A stretch of 64,000 nucleotides of DNA from Gammaproteobacteria bacterium (GTDB lineage Bacteria; Pseudomonadota; Gammaproteobacteria; HK1): assembly GCA_021773645.1 (NCBI GenBank), contig JAJFJU010000010.1:62001-126000 (forward strand), given 5' to 3'. Positions within the stretch are counted from its first letter, which is position 1. Every line of letters starts with the position of its first letter. The notes below the pieces were generated by a model. The model was not told where the DNA came from, did no database searches, and saw only the letters and a list, made by a program, of their open reading frames with translations. Positions 36,312-45,848 of the stretch are shown piece by piece. Made by a program: the position numbers and the translations under genes.

Positions 36312-36578
36312 ATGAGTGTTACCAGCGTACGGCTTCAGAAAGAGTTGGAAACTCCCTTGGACGATTTAGCCAAGAAACTTCACAGGAGTAAGAACTGGCT
36401 TATCAATCAAGCGGTTAAACAGCTCGTGGAGCGGGATGTTCTGGAAGAAAAAAGGTGGACGGAAACCTTGGAAGCGCTGGATTCGGTAGAACAAGGCAGG
36501 CTTGTCGAGGGAGATGAGGTTCATCAATGGCTGGAGAGTTGGGGGAAAGATGATGAGTTACTTCCACCCAGCGCATGA
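36312..36578 (+). CDS. Ribbon-helix-helix antitoxin
   Basis: An 88-residue antitoxin. The N-terminal ribbon-helix-helix (VTSVRLQKELETPLDDLAKK, then SKNWLINQAVKQLVER) resembles the CopG/StbD-like antitoxins paired with ParE/RelE toxins. The start is ATG 36312; an upstream in-frame ATG at 36264 would read across the operator palindrome. The acidic C-terminal half is the expected toxin-binding part. It overlaps the toxin gene by 4 bp. Confidence 0.88.
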   Translation: MSVTSVRLQKELETPLDDLAKKLHRSKNWLINQAVKQLVERDVLEEKRWTETLEALDSVEQGRLVEGDEVHQWLESWGKDDELLPPSA

Positions 36579-36856
36579 GGCTTCAGTATTCGCAGGATGC
36601 GATCGCCGATCTTAAGCGCCTGAAAGCCTTCATTTCCGCCCATAACCCAGCAGCTGCAAGCCGTATCTCATCCCGGCTGATCAAGGGTGTCCAGGCTATC
36701 AAAACGCACCCAAGGCTGGGTCATCCAGTACCCAGGGCACCAGATCCCGAAACGATTCGGGATCTGGTGTTGGGCAACTATATTGTGCGTTATATTATTT
36801 TGCGTGAGCGTATTGTCGTGTTACGGATCTGGCATCACCGGGAAGAGGGAAGATAG
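36575..36856 (+). CDS. RelE/ParE-family toxin
   Basis: A 93-residue toxin of the RelE/ParE superfamily: LQYSQDAIADLKRLKAFI at the N-terminus, then LGHPVPRAPDPETIRDLVLGNYIVRY, and a C-terminal VVLRIWHHREEGR typical of ParE/RelE. ParE members poison gyrase; RelE members cut mRNA; the sequence alone does not decide. Overlap with the antitoxin gene ensures coupled translation. It converges on argG with 11 bp between them. Confidence 0.9.
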   Translation: MRLQYSQDAIADLKRLKAFISAHNPAAASRISSRLIKGVQAIKTHPRLGHPVPRAPDPETIRDLVLGNYIVRYIILRERIVVLRIWHHREEGR

Positions 36857-36867
36857 CAGGGTATCTT

Positions 36868-38076
36868 CTACTTCCGTCGTGCCGCCAAGCGTAGGCGCAG
36901 GGCGTTGAGGCGGATGAAGCCCTCGGCGTCACGCTGGTCATAGGCACCGCGATCGTCCTCGAAGGTGGCGATATCCTCATCGAACAGGCTGTCTGAAGCA
37001 GATTTACGGCCCACTACGGTGACCGATCCCTTATACAATTTGACGCGTACCTCGCCATTGACGCGCTGTTGTGAGGCATCGATGAGGGTCTGGAGCATTT
37101 CCCGTTCCGGGCTCCACCAGTAGCCGTTGTAGACCAGCTTGGCATAACGGGGCATGAGGTCGTCTTTCAGGTGGGCGGCTTCGCGGTCCAGGGTGAGGGA
37201 CTCTATGGCGCGATGGGCTTCGAGCATGATGGTGCCTGCCGGGGTTTCGTAGCAGCCGCGGGATTTCATGCCCACGTAGCGGTTTTCCACCATGTCGAGG
37301 CGGCCCACGCCGTTTTCTTCGGCTAACTGATTGAGGTGCATCATCACCTTTGCCGGGCTCATGGCCTCACCGTCTACGGCTACGATATCGCCACGGACGT
37401 ATTCCAGTTCCACATAGGTGGGTTTGTTTGGGGCATTTTCAGGAGACACGCTCCACAGCCACATGTCCTCATCGGCCTCGGTCCACGGGTCTTCCAGGGG
37501 GCCGCCCTCGTAGGAGATGTGGAGCAGATTGGCATCCATGGAATAGGGGGATTTCTTGCCGCGCTTCATCTCTACCGGGATGCCGTGCTTATTCGCGTAG
37601 GCGAGCAGTTTCTCCCGTGAGTTGAGATCCCATTCACGCCATGGCGCGATGATTTCTATCTGCGGGTTTATGGCGTAGGCACCTAGCTCAAAACGCACCT
37701 GGTCATTGCCCTTGCCGGTGGCGCCGTGGGAGATGGCATCGGCGCCGGTATCTGCAGCGATCTCAACCAGGCGTTTGGCGATGAGCGGGCGGGCGATGGA
37801 GGTGCCCAGCAGGTAGACACCTTCATAGACTGCGTTGGCGCGAAACATGGGGAAGACATAATCGCGGGCAAATTCTTCGCGCAGATCCTCTATGTAGATC
37901 TCCTTGATCCCCATGGCCTCGGCTTTGGCTCGGGCTGGTTCTACTTCACCACGCTGACCTACATCAGCGGTAAAGGTCACCACCTCACAATCGTAGGTAT
38001 CGGCGAGCCATTTGAGGATGATGGAGGTGTCGAGTCCCCCGGAATAGGCCAGTACCGCCTTCTTGATATCGCGCAT
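36868..38076 (-). CDS. argG: Argininosuccinate synthase
   Basis: A 402-residue ArgG of the shorter class. The ATP-pyrophosphatase loop is [12 protein letters not shown] near the N-terminus; [15 protein letters not shown] and the aspartate/citrulline-binding region [17 protein letters not shown] follow. It joins citrulline and aspartate to give argininosuccinate in arginine synthesis. I chose ATG 38076 ([13 protein letters not shown]); a start at 38118 adds 14 residues not seen in the family. No other arginine genes are adjacent. Confidence 0.96.
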   Translation of the reverse strand: MRDIKKAVLAYSGGLDTSIILKWLADTYDCEVVTFTADVGQRGEVEPARAKAEAMGIKEIYIEDLREEFARDYVFPMFRANAVYEGVYLLGTSIARPLIAKRLVEIAADTGADAISHGATGKGNDQVRFELGAYAINPQIEIIAPWREWDLNSREKLLAYANKHGIPVEMKRGKKSPYSMDANLLHISYEGGPLEDPWTEADEDMWLWSVSPENAPNKPTYVELEYVRGDIVAVDGEAMSPAKVMMHLNQLAEENGVGRLDMVENRYVGMKSRGCYETPAGTIMLEAHRAIESLTLDREAAHLKDDLMPRYAKLVYNGYWWSPEREMLQTLIDASQQRVNGEVRVKLYKGSVTVVGRKSASDSLFDEDIATFEDDRGAYDQRDAEGFIRLNALRLRLAARRK

Positions 38077-38163
38077 GGTTTTCCTCTGCAAAGACTGGAG
38101 CACGTGGGATGCCCGCAAAAGGCGAAATGATACGGTGTTTAGGGCGGCTCGGGTAGCGGGCTA

Positions 38164-39756
38164 TCAGTTCAACACGGGGAGTATGGGGGCGTAGGCACGA
38201 TGGGCACATTGTGAACGCGGACACAGGGGGCAGTTGATACCTGTTTCCGTGACCAAGCTGCCATGAGCCTGCTCGCTGCCGGCGCCGTAGACTAGGCGGT
38301 CCGCATAGATTGCATCGCAGCCGATCATGACGCTGTAGATATTGTCGGCAGTGCCATAGGCCTTGGCCTGCTTGTCGACGGTGCGCGCAACGAATAGAAA
38401 CTCTTGTTCGTCGGGCAGCTGCACCCGCTGTGAAACTATCTGATTGGGTGACAGAAACGCACGGTAGAGGGCCCATAGTGGACATGCACTACCATGGCGT
38501 GGCAGGCGTAGGTTAGGCAGGCTAAATCGTTTGCTAATGTTTCCGGCCGGGTCAGCCCGTAGGTAAAGGAATGGCACGCTGTGGGATCCGGCTCGCTGCA
38601 GGGTGACCAAACGATGGCAAATCTGCTCAAAGCTGCCGCCAAAGCGCTGCTGTAAAATCTGTATGTCGTAACGTACGGCTTCGGCCATCTCCAGAAAGGG
38701 ATCATAGGGAAACAGCAAGGCGCCGGCCCCATAGCGTGCCAGTGCCCGGCGTGCCCGCTTACGTGCATCATCGCTGCCTAGCAGTTCATCGGCGACGAGG
38801 GTGTCAAGAACATCCGCATATTCACCTTCGAAAATGAACTGGGCAATAAGAAAGCGCACAGTTTCAGGCGGGTGCCAGGCTTGCAACTCCAGATGGCCAT
38901 CAATGAACTGATAGTCGGTGGGAGCGGGCATTCGGGCTTCGGAACGGGCATCCATTCCGGTTAGCTTTGTCGGCGCTATCCGCTTCAGCATGGTTTTGTG
39001 TTGCTTGGAAAGGTAGTTCGTAAGCGCCAGTTCGTTGATTTCGCCGCTGACCTCAATGCGCGGCCTGAGTGCCTCGGCTGCCTGTTCGAGCATTGGAAAA
39101 TAGTTTTGTTTGTCGATAAAAAAATCTTCTACTTCCCCGGCCGGTGTTGTGGGTCGGGCGGTCATATCAACCTCATCCATGAAGGCAAAGAGCTCCTTAG
39201 CAGTGGTGCCTAACTCGGAGCTGACGCCAGCCAGCAGCGAAATGTATCGCTGGCGGGTTGCTTCTGGCAGATCGTCAATTTCATCCAGGATTTCAGCGAA
39301 TGACCGGACCGATGTTATCTGGCTAAGAATCTTGTGGCTTAACTCCACCAGAAAGCGATCGTGGTTGAGTCTGTCTGATAGCGCCTCAACCATCTTGCTG
39401 GCCTCGATATAACTACTATGCAAGCGCAGAAAAGCACGGCCCCAGCCGGGTTCGCGGTCGATAATATCCTGGGCGCCGTGCGGTTCCATGGCGAGGCCAA
39501 GGAATAGCGCATCACCGCTGAGATTGGTCAGATCCTGAATTAGGCGGGTATCGCCGTAACCAGTCAGTTGGCTCAGATCGATGCCCAGAATCCTGGCGAT
39601 GTTGGCGAGTAAACGCCCGCCGATGGAGCGCTTATTGTGTTCGATCAGATTCAGGTAACTAACGGAAATACCAAGCTCTTTGGCGAGCGCAGTCTGTGTC
39701 ATTCCGTAGTTTTTGCGTGCCTTACGGATCCTGAAACCTTCCCGTACATGTGCCAT
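38164..39756 (-). CDS. ScfR-type short-chain acyl-CoA-responsive regulator
   Basis: A 530-residue regulator with an N-terminal XRE helix-turn-helix (RIRKARKNYGMTQTALAKE, about residues 7-65), a central region of the DUF955/IrrE-like type and a C-terminal DUF2083-like domain ending with clustered cysteines (CPLCPRSQC). This is the architecture of ScfR regulators such as RamB and PccR, which sense acyl-CoAs and control acetate, propionate or glyoxylate metabolism. I see no HExxH peptidase motif in it. ATG 39756 is preceded by GAGGA. It is divergent from the transporter operon, and TTTACAAA-like repeats in the gap are likely binding sites. Confidence 0.85.
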   Translation of the reverse strand: MAHVREGFRIRKARKNYGMTQTALAKELGISVSYLNLIEHNKRSIGGRLLANIARILGIDLSQLTGYGDTRLIQDLTNLSGDALFLGLAMEPHGAQDIIDREPGWGRAFLRLHSSYIEASKMVEALSDRLNHDRFLVELSHKILSQITSVRSFAEILDEIDDLPEATRQRYISLLAGVSSELGTTAKELFAFMDEVDMTARPTTPAGEVEDFFIDKQNYFPMLEQAAEALRPRIEVSGEINELALTNYLSKQHKTMLKRIAPTKLTGMDARSEARMPAPTDYQFIDGHLELQAWHPPETVRFLIAQFIFEGEYADVLDTLVADELLGSDDARKRARRALARYGAGALLFPYDPFLEMAEAVRYDIQILQQRFGGSFEQICHRLVTLQRAGSHSVPFLYLRADPAGNISKRFSLPNLRLPRHGSACPLWALYRAFLSPNQIVSQRVQLPDEQEFLFVARTVDKQAKAYGTADNIYSVMIGCDAIYADRLVYGAGSEQAHGSLVTETGINCPLCPRSQCAHRAYAPILPVLN

Positions 39757-39816
39757 GACACATCCTCTTTTGCTTGACCTGAGGCGACGTGATTTGCTGG
39801 AAGCTGTCATCGTTGA

Positions 39817-39868
39817 ATTTTACAGATTTACAAATTTACAACATGAGCTGCGCTAAGTTTTACAAAAT
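39817..39868. promoter_or_regulatory. TTTACAAA repeats, candidate ScfR operators
   Basis: An AT-rich stretch of the divergent gap carries TTTACAGA, TTTACAAA and TTTACAAC in direct succession (39819-39842) and a further TTTTACAAAA at 39858. ScfR proteins of the PccR type bind paired TTTGCAAA boxes, and these differ mainly by A for G. The position, 60-110 bases upstream of the regulator start, fits autoregulation and control of the divergent operon. Confidence 0.5.
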
Positions 39869-40029
39869 ATACCTATTAAAACAATATGATAGTGTGTAGT
39901 TAACTATTTTAATGGTCTAATCGTCCACGGGGGAGACTACCCCACTTTGTCGCTGCTGACTGTAGATCAATGCTAAAGAGCGCTCACAGCGGTGATGTCC
40001 GTAACCACACGCTAACAGAGGTAACGACA

Positions 40030-41376
40030 ATGAGTGGATCCAAACGCAAGTTCACCCGCAGAACAGCCCTCAAGACTGGCGCGGCCGCTGGTGCGGCCCT
40101 TGCTGCACCAATGATTTTCATTCGCAGCGCGCAAGCTGCCTATTGCAATGCGCCGAGGGGGGGGTCGGTAACCCTTGGCTTCAATGTGCCGCAGACCGGG
40201 GCCTATGCCGATGAGGGCGCAGACGAGCTACGCGCATACAAACTGGCCGTCAAGCATCTAAACGGTGGTGGTGACGGAGGTATGTTGAATACCTTCAAAC
40301 CCTCCGTGCTGAAGGGGAATGGCATCCTGGGAAAGAAGGTCAAATTTGTTACCGGTGACACCCAGACTAAATCAGACGCTGCGCGCGCCTCTGCCAAGCG
40401 CATGATTGAAAAGGACGGTGCCGTGATGATTACCGGTGGCTCCTCCTCTGGCGTGGCAATTGCCGTTCAGGGTCTTTGTCAGGAGGCCGGAGTCATCTTC
40501 ATGGCAGGCCTGACCCATTCCAACGACACCACTGGCAAGGACAAGCGCCGGAATGGCTTCCGTCACTTCTTCAATGCCTACATGTCCGGTGCGGCACTGG
40601 GGCCGGTGCTTGAGAAAGAGTACGGCAAGCAACGTCGAGCCTATCATTTGACCGCTGACTACACTTGGGGCTGGACCCAGGAAGAGTCAATGAAAAACAC
40701 CACTGAGGCGCTGGGCTGGCAAACCTCCAAGACGGTCAAAACGCCAGTGGGTGCGGGTGATTTTTCCCAGTACATCACCCCGGTTTTGAATTCCGGTGCC
40801 GATGTATTGATCCTCAATCATTACGGCAAGGATATGATCAACTCCCTGACCCAAGCAGTGCAGTTTGGTCTGCGCGATAAGCAGGTCAACGGCAAGAACT
40901 TTGAAATCGTGGTGCCATTGTTCTCGCGCCTGATGGCTCAAGGTGCCGGCGAAGCGATCAAAGGTATTCTTGGTTCGACCAACTGGAATTGGTCACTGCA
41001 AGATGCCGCATCACGGGCCTTTGTAAAGAGCTTTGGCGCGGAATACGGGACGCCACCCTCCATGGCAGCACATACCTGTTACGTTCAGACCTTGCTGTAT
41101 GCAAATGCTTGTGAAATGGCGGGTACCTTCTCGCCGGCCCAGGTGGTCAAGTCACTGGAAGGCTTCAAGTTTGATGGTATGGGTAATGGGCCTACCGAGT
41201 ATCGTGCCTCCGATCACCAGTGCTTCAAGGATGTGCTGGTCGTGCGGGGTAACCAGAACCCGACGTCACAGTTCGACTTGCTGGAGGTGGTGGAAGTCAC
41301 CCCGCGTTCCCAGGTTGAATACGACCCGGCTATATTCGGTGGCAATCTTGGGCCGGTGAACACAAAGGCCTGCTAG
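40030..41376 (+). CDS. Tat-exported ABC substrate-binding protein (type I, Liv-like)
   Basis: A 448-residue periplasmic binding protein of the leucine/amide-binding type. The start ATG 40030 (ribosome site AGAGGT) gives a twin-arginine leader, FTRRTALKTGAAAGAALA, ending near AQA; an upstream in-frame ATG at 39970 is unlikely. The mature protein begins YCNAPRGGSVTLGF, with the ligand-hinge motifs GGSSSGVAIAVQ and MAGLTHSND. A Tat route implies folding before export. The ligand cannot be named; the downstream enzymes point to a small carboxylate or amide. It heads the operon with livHMGF-like genes. Confidence 0.9.
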   Translation: MSGSKRKFTRRTALKTGAAAGAALAAPMIFIRSAQAAYCNAPRGGSVTLGFNVPQTGAYADEGADELRAYKLAVKHLNGGGDGGMLNTFKPSVLKGNGILGKKVKFVTGDTQTKSDAARASAKRMIEKDGAVMITGGSSSGVAIAVQGLCQEAGVIFMAGLTHSNDTTGKDKRRNGFRHFFNAYMSGAALGPVLEKEYGKQRRAYHLTADYTWGWTQEESMKNTTEALGWQTSKTVKTPVGAGDFSQYITPVLNSGADVLILNHYGKDMINSLTQAVQFGLRDKQVNGKNFEIVVPLFSRLMAQGAGEAIKGILGSTNWNWSLQDAASRAFVKSFGAEYGTPPSMAAHTCYVQTLLYANACEMAGTFSPAQVVKSLEGFKFDGMGNGPTEYRASDHQCFKDVLVVRGNQNPTSQFDLLEVVEVTPRSQVEYDPAIFGGNLGPVNTKAC

Positions 41377-41465
41377 TGTCGCGACTGTAAGCTCAATCGG
41401 TCGCCCGGAATTCTGGGCGACCGGTTTGTATCCCGTCTTAAACCTAGGGGAAATGAGTAACGCAG

Positions 41466-42491
41466 ATGGACGCCATAATTCTTCAAATTCTTAACGGTCT
41501 CGATAAGGGTGGTGCCTACGCGCTGATCGCACTGGGACTGACCCTGACCTTTGGCACCCTGGGTGTGGTCAATTTCGCCCACGGAGCGCTCTTCATGCTG
41601 GGCGCTTTTTGTGCCGTATCGTTCAATAAGCTGATCAGCTTGGAACAGGTGGTGCTTGATGCCACCCAAAAGACTGCTTGGGGCACTGCCCTGGAAATCC
41701 GCACACCCTATATCGAGGTCTGGTTCGGTGATATCGGTACGGTATTGCTGGACTATTCGGTGCCGCTGTCTATTTTATTTGCCATTCCCGTGATGTTGAT
41801 CTTCGGGGTGGTGATGGAGCGTGGACTGATCAAGCATTTCTATAATCGGCCCCATGCCGATCAGATTTTGGTGACCTTTGGCCTCGCCATCGTGTTGCAG
41901 GAAATTATCAAACATTACTTTGGCGCCAATCCCATTCCACAATTCGCGCCGGACATCGTCGCGGGCAGTGCCAATATCGGACTCTGGCTTGGCTTGGGCG
42001 ACAGTGTGGTGTATCCGTGGTGGCGGTTGGTCTACTTCGCATTTTCAGCCATTGTGATCTTTGGTGTGTTTGCTTTCCTGCAGTTCACCACCTTTGGCAT
42101 GGTAGTCCGTGCCGGCATGCGGGATCGGGAAATGGTCAGCCTGCTGGGCATCAATATAGAAAGGCGTTTCACCATTATTTTTGGCTTGGCCGCCGTGGTG
42201 GCAGGTATGGCTGGAGCCATGTATACCCCGATTCTTCCGCCTGATTACCACATGGGTATGGATTTTCTGGTGCTGTCATTTGTTGTGGTGGTGGTCGGTG
42301 GTATGGGATCGCTTGGCGGTGCGGTGGCAGCCGGGTTCTTGCTGGGGGTGCTGCAGTCCTTCGCCTCTATGAATGAAATCAAAAGCATTATTCCGGGTAT
42401 CGATCAAATTATTATCTATCTGGTTGCGGTGGTCATTTTGCTGACCCTGCCGCGTGGTCTCATGGGTCGTAAGGGCGTGATGGAGGATTGA
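41466..42491 (+). CDS. Branched-chain-type ABC transporter permease (LivH-like)
   Basis: A 341-residue inner-membrane permease with about eight helices. The LivH pattern is clear: NGLDKGGAYALIALGLTLTFG, VNFAHGALFMLGAF and GAMYTPILPPDYHMGMDFLV, with the EAA-like loop around GVVMERGLIKHF. An insert of about 45 residues (61-105) follows helix two. It pairs with the LivM-like permease. A 167 bp gap to the next gene is filled by one copy of a small inverted-repeat element, breaking the usual tight spacing of such operons. Confidence 0.92.
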   Translation: MDAIILQILNGLDKGGAYALIALGLTLTFGTLGVVNFAHGALFMLGAFCAVSFNKLISLEQVVLDATQKTAWGTALEIRTPYIEVWFGDIGTVLLDYSVPLSILFAIPVMLIFGVVMERGLIKHFYNRPHADQILVTFGLAIVLQEIIKHYFGANPIPQFAPDIVAGSANIGLWLGLGDSVVYPWWRLVYFAFSAIVIFGVFAFLQFTTFGMVVRAGMRDREMVSLLGINIERRFTIIFGLAAVVAGMAGAMYTPILPPDYHMGMDFLVLSFVVVVVGGMGSLGGAVAAGFLLGVLQSFASMNEIKSIIPGIDQIIIYLVAVVILLTLPRGLMGRKGVMED

Positions 42492-42492
42492 A

Positions 42493-42650
42493 GGATCCTC
42501 TGGTCTATTCATGAACTTATATCTTGCGCCCAAAATGTCCATCTTCATCGTTGCTGCTCTTCGCAATAACCAGCTATTACGTACGAGCAGCACCTCAAAG
42601 CTGAACATTTTGAACACAATCTATTTCGTCCAGAACAAATCAGAGGTTCC
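42493..42650. mobile_element. 158-bp inverted-repeat element, copy A
   Basis: It begins GGATCCTCTGGTCTATTC and ends CAGAACAAATCAGAGGTTCC; the ends are inverted repeats of each other. The interior shares ATCTTGCGCCCAAAA, GTTGCTGCTCTTCGCAATA and GCTATTACGT with copies at 50811 and 63767. It encodes nothing. It sits between the two permease genes, ending eight bases before the livM-like start. Confidence 0.8.
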
Positions 42651-42658
42651 TAAATCTT

Positions 42659-43840
42659 ATGTTTGGTAATTCATCGCGCGCTGACTGGATTATGCTCATT
42701 GCGTTTTCGGCTTTCGTGCTGGCCGCACCGATCCTCCTCAAGCCATTCGGAGCGGCCTATCCTGATCTGCTGCAAAAATTTGCCATCTATGGGATTTTTG
42801 CCATCGGCTTCAATATTTTGTTTGGCCTGACCGGTTACCTGTCCTTTGGCCATGCGGCATTTTTGGGGGTGGGATCCTATGCCTCCGTTTGGATGTTCAA
42901 GCTGTTCACCATGAATGTCATTCCGGCAGTGCTGTTCTCCATTGTCGTTGCCGGTCTGTTTGCCTACATCATCGGTTTTGTCAGCTTGCGCCGCTCGGGG
43001 ATCTATTTCTCGATTTTGACCCTGGCTTTTGCGCAGATGTCCTACAACTTGGCCTATTCGGTACTGACTCCCATCACCAACGGCGAAACCGGTTTGCAAG
43101 TGCGTCAGCTGGTGCCGGCCGATCGGGCGGCCGATTATGTTTTCATCCTTCGTGATGAAGATCTGAGGTGGGTTGATCAGGCCTTCGGGGTGGTGGAAGA
43201 GGGCATTCCCATTACCAATTTATTTGGTATGAAAATGAGTGGATATCCAGGATTCTATTTCTGCGCCGTGCTATTAATCCTCGGGTTTTTCATTGCCATG
43301 CGAATTGCACGCTCAAATTTTGGCATGGTGCTCAAGGCGATTAAGTCCAACCAGAACCGATTGAGTTACACCGGTGTGAATACCCGGCCTTATTTGCTCG
43401 CGGCGTTCGTGATCTCAGGCATGTATGCGGGGTTGGCCGGGGCTCTACTGGCGGTTACCGATCCCTTGGCCGGTGCCGAGCGAATGCAATGGACCGCGTC
43501 TGGCGAAGTGGTGCTTATGACCATTTTGGGTGGTGCCGGCACTTTGCTTGGTCCGGTGCTAGGGGCCGGCATCATCAAGTATTTCGAGAACATCTTCTCC
43601 TCGATTAACGATACTGTGTTGGAAAACGTGTTCTCCTTTTTGCCCACCACCCTGCAGGAGATTTCGATTGCAGTGACCAGTATGTTCGTTGGGGAAGGGT
43701 GGCACCTGACGCTGGGCCTGATGTTCATGATCATTGTGATCTTCCTGCCCGGTGGTTTGATGCAGGGACTGAATCACTTAATCGGTTTGTTCAAACGCAA
43801 GATCTCCACCAAATCCGTGTCAGCGGATTCTTCGGGCTAG
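42659..43840 (+). CDS. Branched-chain-type ABC transporter permease (LivM-like)
   Basis: A 393-residue permease. LivM hallmarks: [33 protein letters not shown], and the loop [21 protein letters not shown], with [16 protein letters not shown] in the last third. The start at ATG 42659 has no clear Shine-Dalgarno because the leader is the inverted-repeat element. It precedes the ATPase genes by 4 bp, so the rest of the transporter is tightly coupled. Confidence 0.92.
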   Translation: MFGNSSRADWIMLIAFSAFVLAAPILLKPFGAAYPDLLQKFAIYGIFAIGFNILFGLTGYLSFGHAAFLGVGSYASVWMFKLFTMNVIPAVLFSIVVAGLFAYIIGFVSLRRSGIYFSILTLAFAQMSYNLAYSVLTPITNGETGLQVRQLVPADRAADYVFILRDEDLRWVDQAFGVVEEGIPITNLFGMKMSGYPGFYFCAVLLILGFFIAMRIARSNFGMVLKAIKSNQNRLSYTGVNTRPYLLAAFVISGMYAGLAGALLAVTDPLAGAERMQWTASGEVVLMTILGGAGTLLGPVLGAGIIKYFENIFSSINDTVLENVFSFLPTTLQEISIAVTSMFVGEGWHLTLGLMFMIIVIFLPGGLMQGLNHLIGLFKRKISTKSVSADSSG

Positions 43841-43844
43841 CATC

Positions 43845-44600
43845 ATGGCTATATTGGAAGTTGCAGACGTTAATAAGCGCTTCGGTGGCCTGCACGCCTT
43901 GCATCATCTCAATTTGCAGGTGGAGGAGGGCACCACGCATGCCATCATCGGGCCGAATGGAGCGGGTAAGTCAACCCTGCTCAATTGTTTCGTGGGTCGA
44001 TTGATCCCGGAAACCGGCTCCGTAACCTTCAATGACGCATCCTTGCTCGGCCTGAAACCACATCAGATCAATCAACTGGGCGTCTCTCGGGTATTTCAGA
44101 CGCCGGAGATCTTTGAAGATTTGAGCGTGCTCGAAAATGTCATGATTCCAGCCTTTGCCAAGGCCGATGGCGCCTTCAGGATAAACGCATGGCAGCGGAT
44201 GGAATCGCGTGCCGAGATATGTGATGAGGCAAAACATATTCTCGAAGAGATGGGATTGGTTGAGCAAAGAGAAGTGCTTTCCTCGACCCTGTCGCGTGGT
44301 GACAAGCGGCGCTTGGAATTGGCCATGTGTCTCATCCAGCACCCTAAATTGCTGTTGCTGGACGAGCCGACAGCTGGCATGTCGCGTGCGGATACCAACA
44401 ATACGATTGAATTATTGAAGGGGATCTCTGAACACGGAATCACCAAGATTATTATTGAACATGACATGCATGTGGTGTTTTCTTTAGCCGATAGAATCTC
44501 AGTACTGGCGCAAGGAACCGTTATTGCCGAAGGCACGCCCGATGAAATTAAGGGTGACCCGAAAGTTATCGAGGCCTATCTGGGAGGGGAGCTGGGGTGA
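43845..44600 (+). CDS. ABC transporter ATPase (LivG-like)
   Basis: A 251-residue ATP-binding subunit. Walker A GPNGAGKST is at 36-44, Walker B is LLLLDEPTAGMS, and the H-loop is IIIEHDMHVVFSLADRI. The ABC signature reads LSRGDKRRLELAM; Asp-Lys-Arg replaces the usual Gly-Gln-Gln/Lys stretch but remains recognisable. It overlaps the next gene by GTGA. Confidence 0.93.
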   Translation: MAILEVADVNKRFGGLHALHHLNLQVEEGTTHAIIGPNGAGKSTLLNCFVGRLIPETGSVTFNDASLLGLKPHQINQLGVSRVFQTPEIFEDLSVLENVMIPAFAKADGAFRINAWQRMESRAEICDEAKHILEEMGLVEQREVLSSTLSRGDKRRLELAMCLIQHPKLLLLDEPTAGMSRADTNNTIELLKGISEHGITKIIIEHDMHVVFSLADRISVLAQGTVIAEGTPDEIKGDPKVIEAYLGGELG

Positions 44601-45373
44601 CGAGCGCGAACATCAAGGTGGCTGCTGATAGGCAGCAAGCTGGCAGTGGGTCAGATGCCGGGCAGTCAGAGCTCTTTTTTTCATGCCGGGACATCCACGC
44701 CTACTACGGTGAATCCTACATCGTTCAGGGTGTCTCCTTCGATATTGCTGAGCGGGAGATTGTTGCCCTGCTGGGCCGCAATGGTGCCGGCAAGACATCG
44801 ACCTTGCGTACGATTGCTCGCACGGAAGAACCGATGCTCAAGGGCGGCGAGATCTATCTGCAGGGCGAGGCAATTCATGAGCTGGGCACTTACCAGGCGG
44901 CCCGTGCGGGGATCCAGTTGGTGCCGGAGGATCGGCGTGTTATTCCTGGTCTGTCGGTTGAAGAGAACCTGCTGTTAGCACGCATCGCCGAGCCAGTAGG
45001 TTGGTCGCTTGACCGTATTTACCGACATTTTCCACGTCTGGTGGAACGTCGCTCGCAGGAAGCGTCAACGCTTTCTGGAGGCGAGCAGCAGATGCTGGCG
45101 GTAGCAAGAGCGCTTGCCCGCGATATTAAACTATTGTTGCTTGATGAACCGTATGAAGGTTTGGCACCGGTGATCGTGTACGAGATTGAGAAGATATTGC
45201 AGGAAGTCAAAGAAGCGGGTATCACCACCATTATCGTGGAGCAAAATGCCATCGCCGCACTCAAGCTCGCCGATAGCGCGATCATTTTGGACTCTGGAGA
45301 AGTTGCTTTTCGTGGTTCTGCGCAAGAGGTACTCGATAACGAAGACCTGCGCCATGAGTATTTGGCACTTTGA
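44597..45373 (+). CDS. ABC transporter ATPase (LivF-like)
   Basis: A 258-residue ATP-binding subunit. Walker A GRNGAGKTSTLRTI, signature LSGGEQQMLAVARAL and Walker B LLLLDEPYEGLAP are canonical LivF. About 24 residues of extra hydrophilic sequence precede the core (MTSANIKVAADRQQAGSGSD). GTG 44597 overlaps the stop of the preceding gene as GTGA; ELFFSCRDIHAYYGES would be the usual beginning. It completes a full five-component importer. Confidence 0.93.
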   Translation: MTSANIKVAADRQQAGSGSDAGQSELFFSCRDIHAYYGESYIVQGVSFDIAEREIVALLGRNGAGKTSTLRTIARTEEPMLKGGEIYLQGEAIHELGTYQAARAGIQLVPEDRRVIPGLSVEENLLLARIAEPVGWSLDRIYRHFPRLVERRSQEASTLSGGEQQMLAVARALARDIKLLLLDEPYEGLAPVIVYEIEKILQEVKEAGITTIIVEQNAIAALKLADSAIILDSGEVAFRGSAQEVLDNEDLRHEYLAL

Positions 45374-45420
45374 CTGGTGCTAATCACGGGCATCGATCTA
45401 GGTATTGAAAGGAGTGACCA

Positions 45421-45804
45421 ATGAGTCAATCGATCTTGATAGTCGATGACGAGGCTTACATCGTGACATCGCTCGAATACCTCATGAAGAGTGGCGGGTT
45501 TGAGGTGGAGCTTGCCTATGATGGTGAAGAGGCACTGGCTAAAGTTGCCGAGAATATTCCGGATCTGATTATTCTTGATGTCATGATGCCCAAGCTGGAT
45601 GGTTTTGAAGTCTGTGAGAAAATCCGTGCAAATCCGTTGTGGGGCTCTGTTCGCATTATCATGTTGACGGCCAAAGACCGGGAATCAGAGCGTAAACGAG
45701 GGCTGGACCTGGGTGCTGATGACTATATGACCAAACCATTCTCCACCCGTGACTTGCTCGAGCGGGTTAAGAAGTTGTTGAGCGTGGAACGTATAGTAGG
45801 CTGA
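45421..45804 (+). CDS. Receiver-only response regulator
   Basis: A 127-residue stand-alone receiver domain. Acidic pocket Asp9-Asp10, phospho-acceptor Asp53 (IILDVMMPKLDG), Thr83 (MLTAKD) and Lys105 (DDYMTKPF) are all present. It has no output domain, so it must act by protein contact or in a phosphorelay. It is 48 bp after livF and upstream of the transporter-kinase, its presumed partner. It starts at ATG 45421 after AGGAGTG. Confidence 0.93.
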   Translation: MSQSILIVDDEAYIVTSLEYLMKSGGFEVELAYDGEEALAKVAENIPDLIILDVMMPKLDGFEVCEKIRANPLWGSVRIIMLTAKDRESERKRGLDLGADDYMTKPFSTRDLLERVKKLLSVERIVG

Positions 45805-45848
45805 ACGTGGGACAGGAGGCTTAGTTCTGCTGACAACCGGGAGGTGTT

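Noticed and set aside
40030-45373. Urea (Urt) transporter
   Set aside because: No urease genes are near, and the binding protein and LivG signature do not look like UrtA and UrtD as I remember them.
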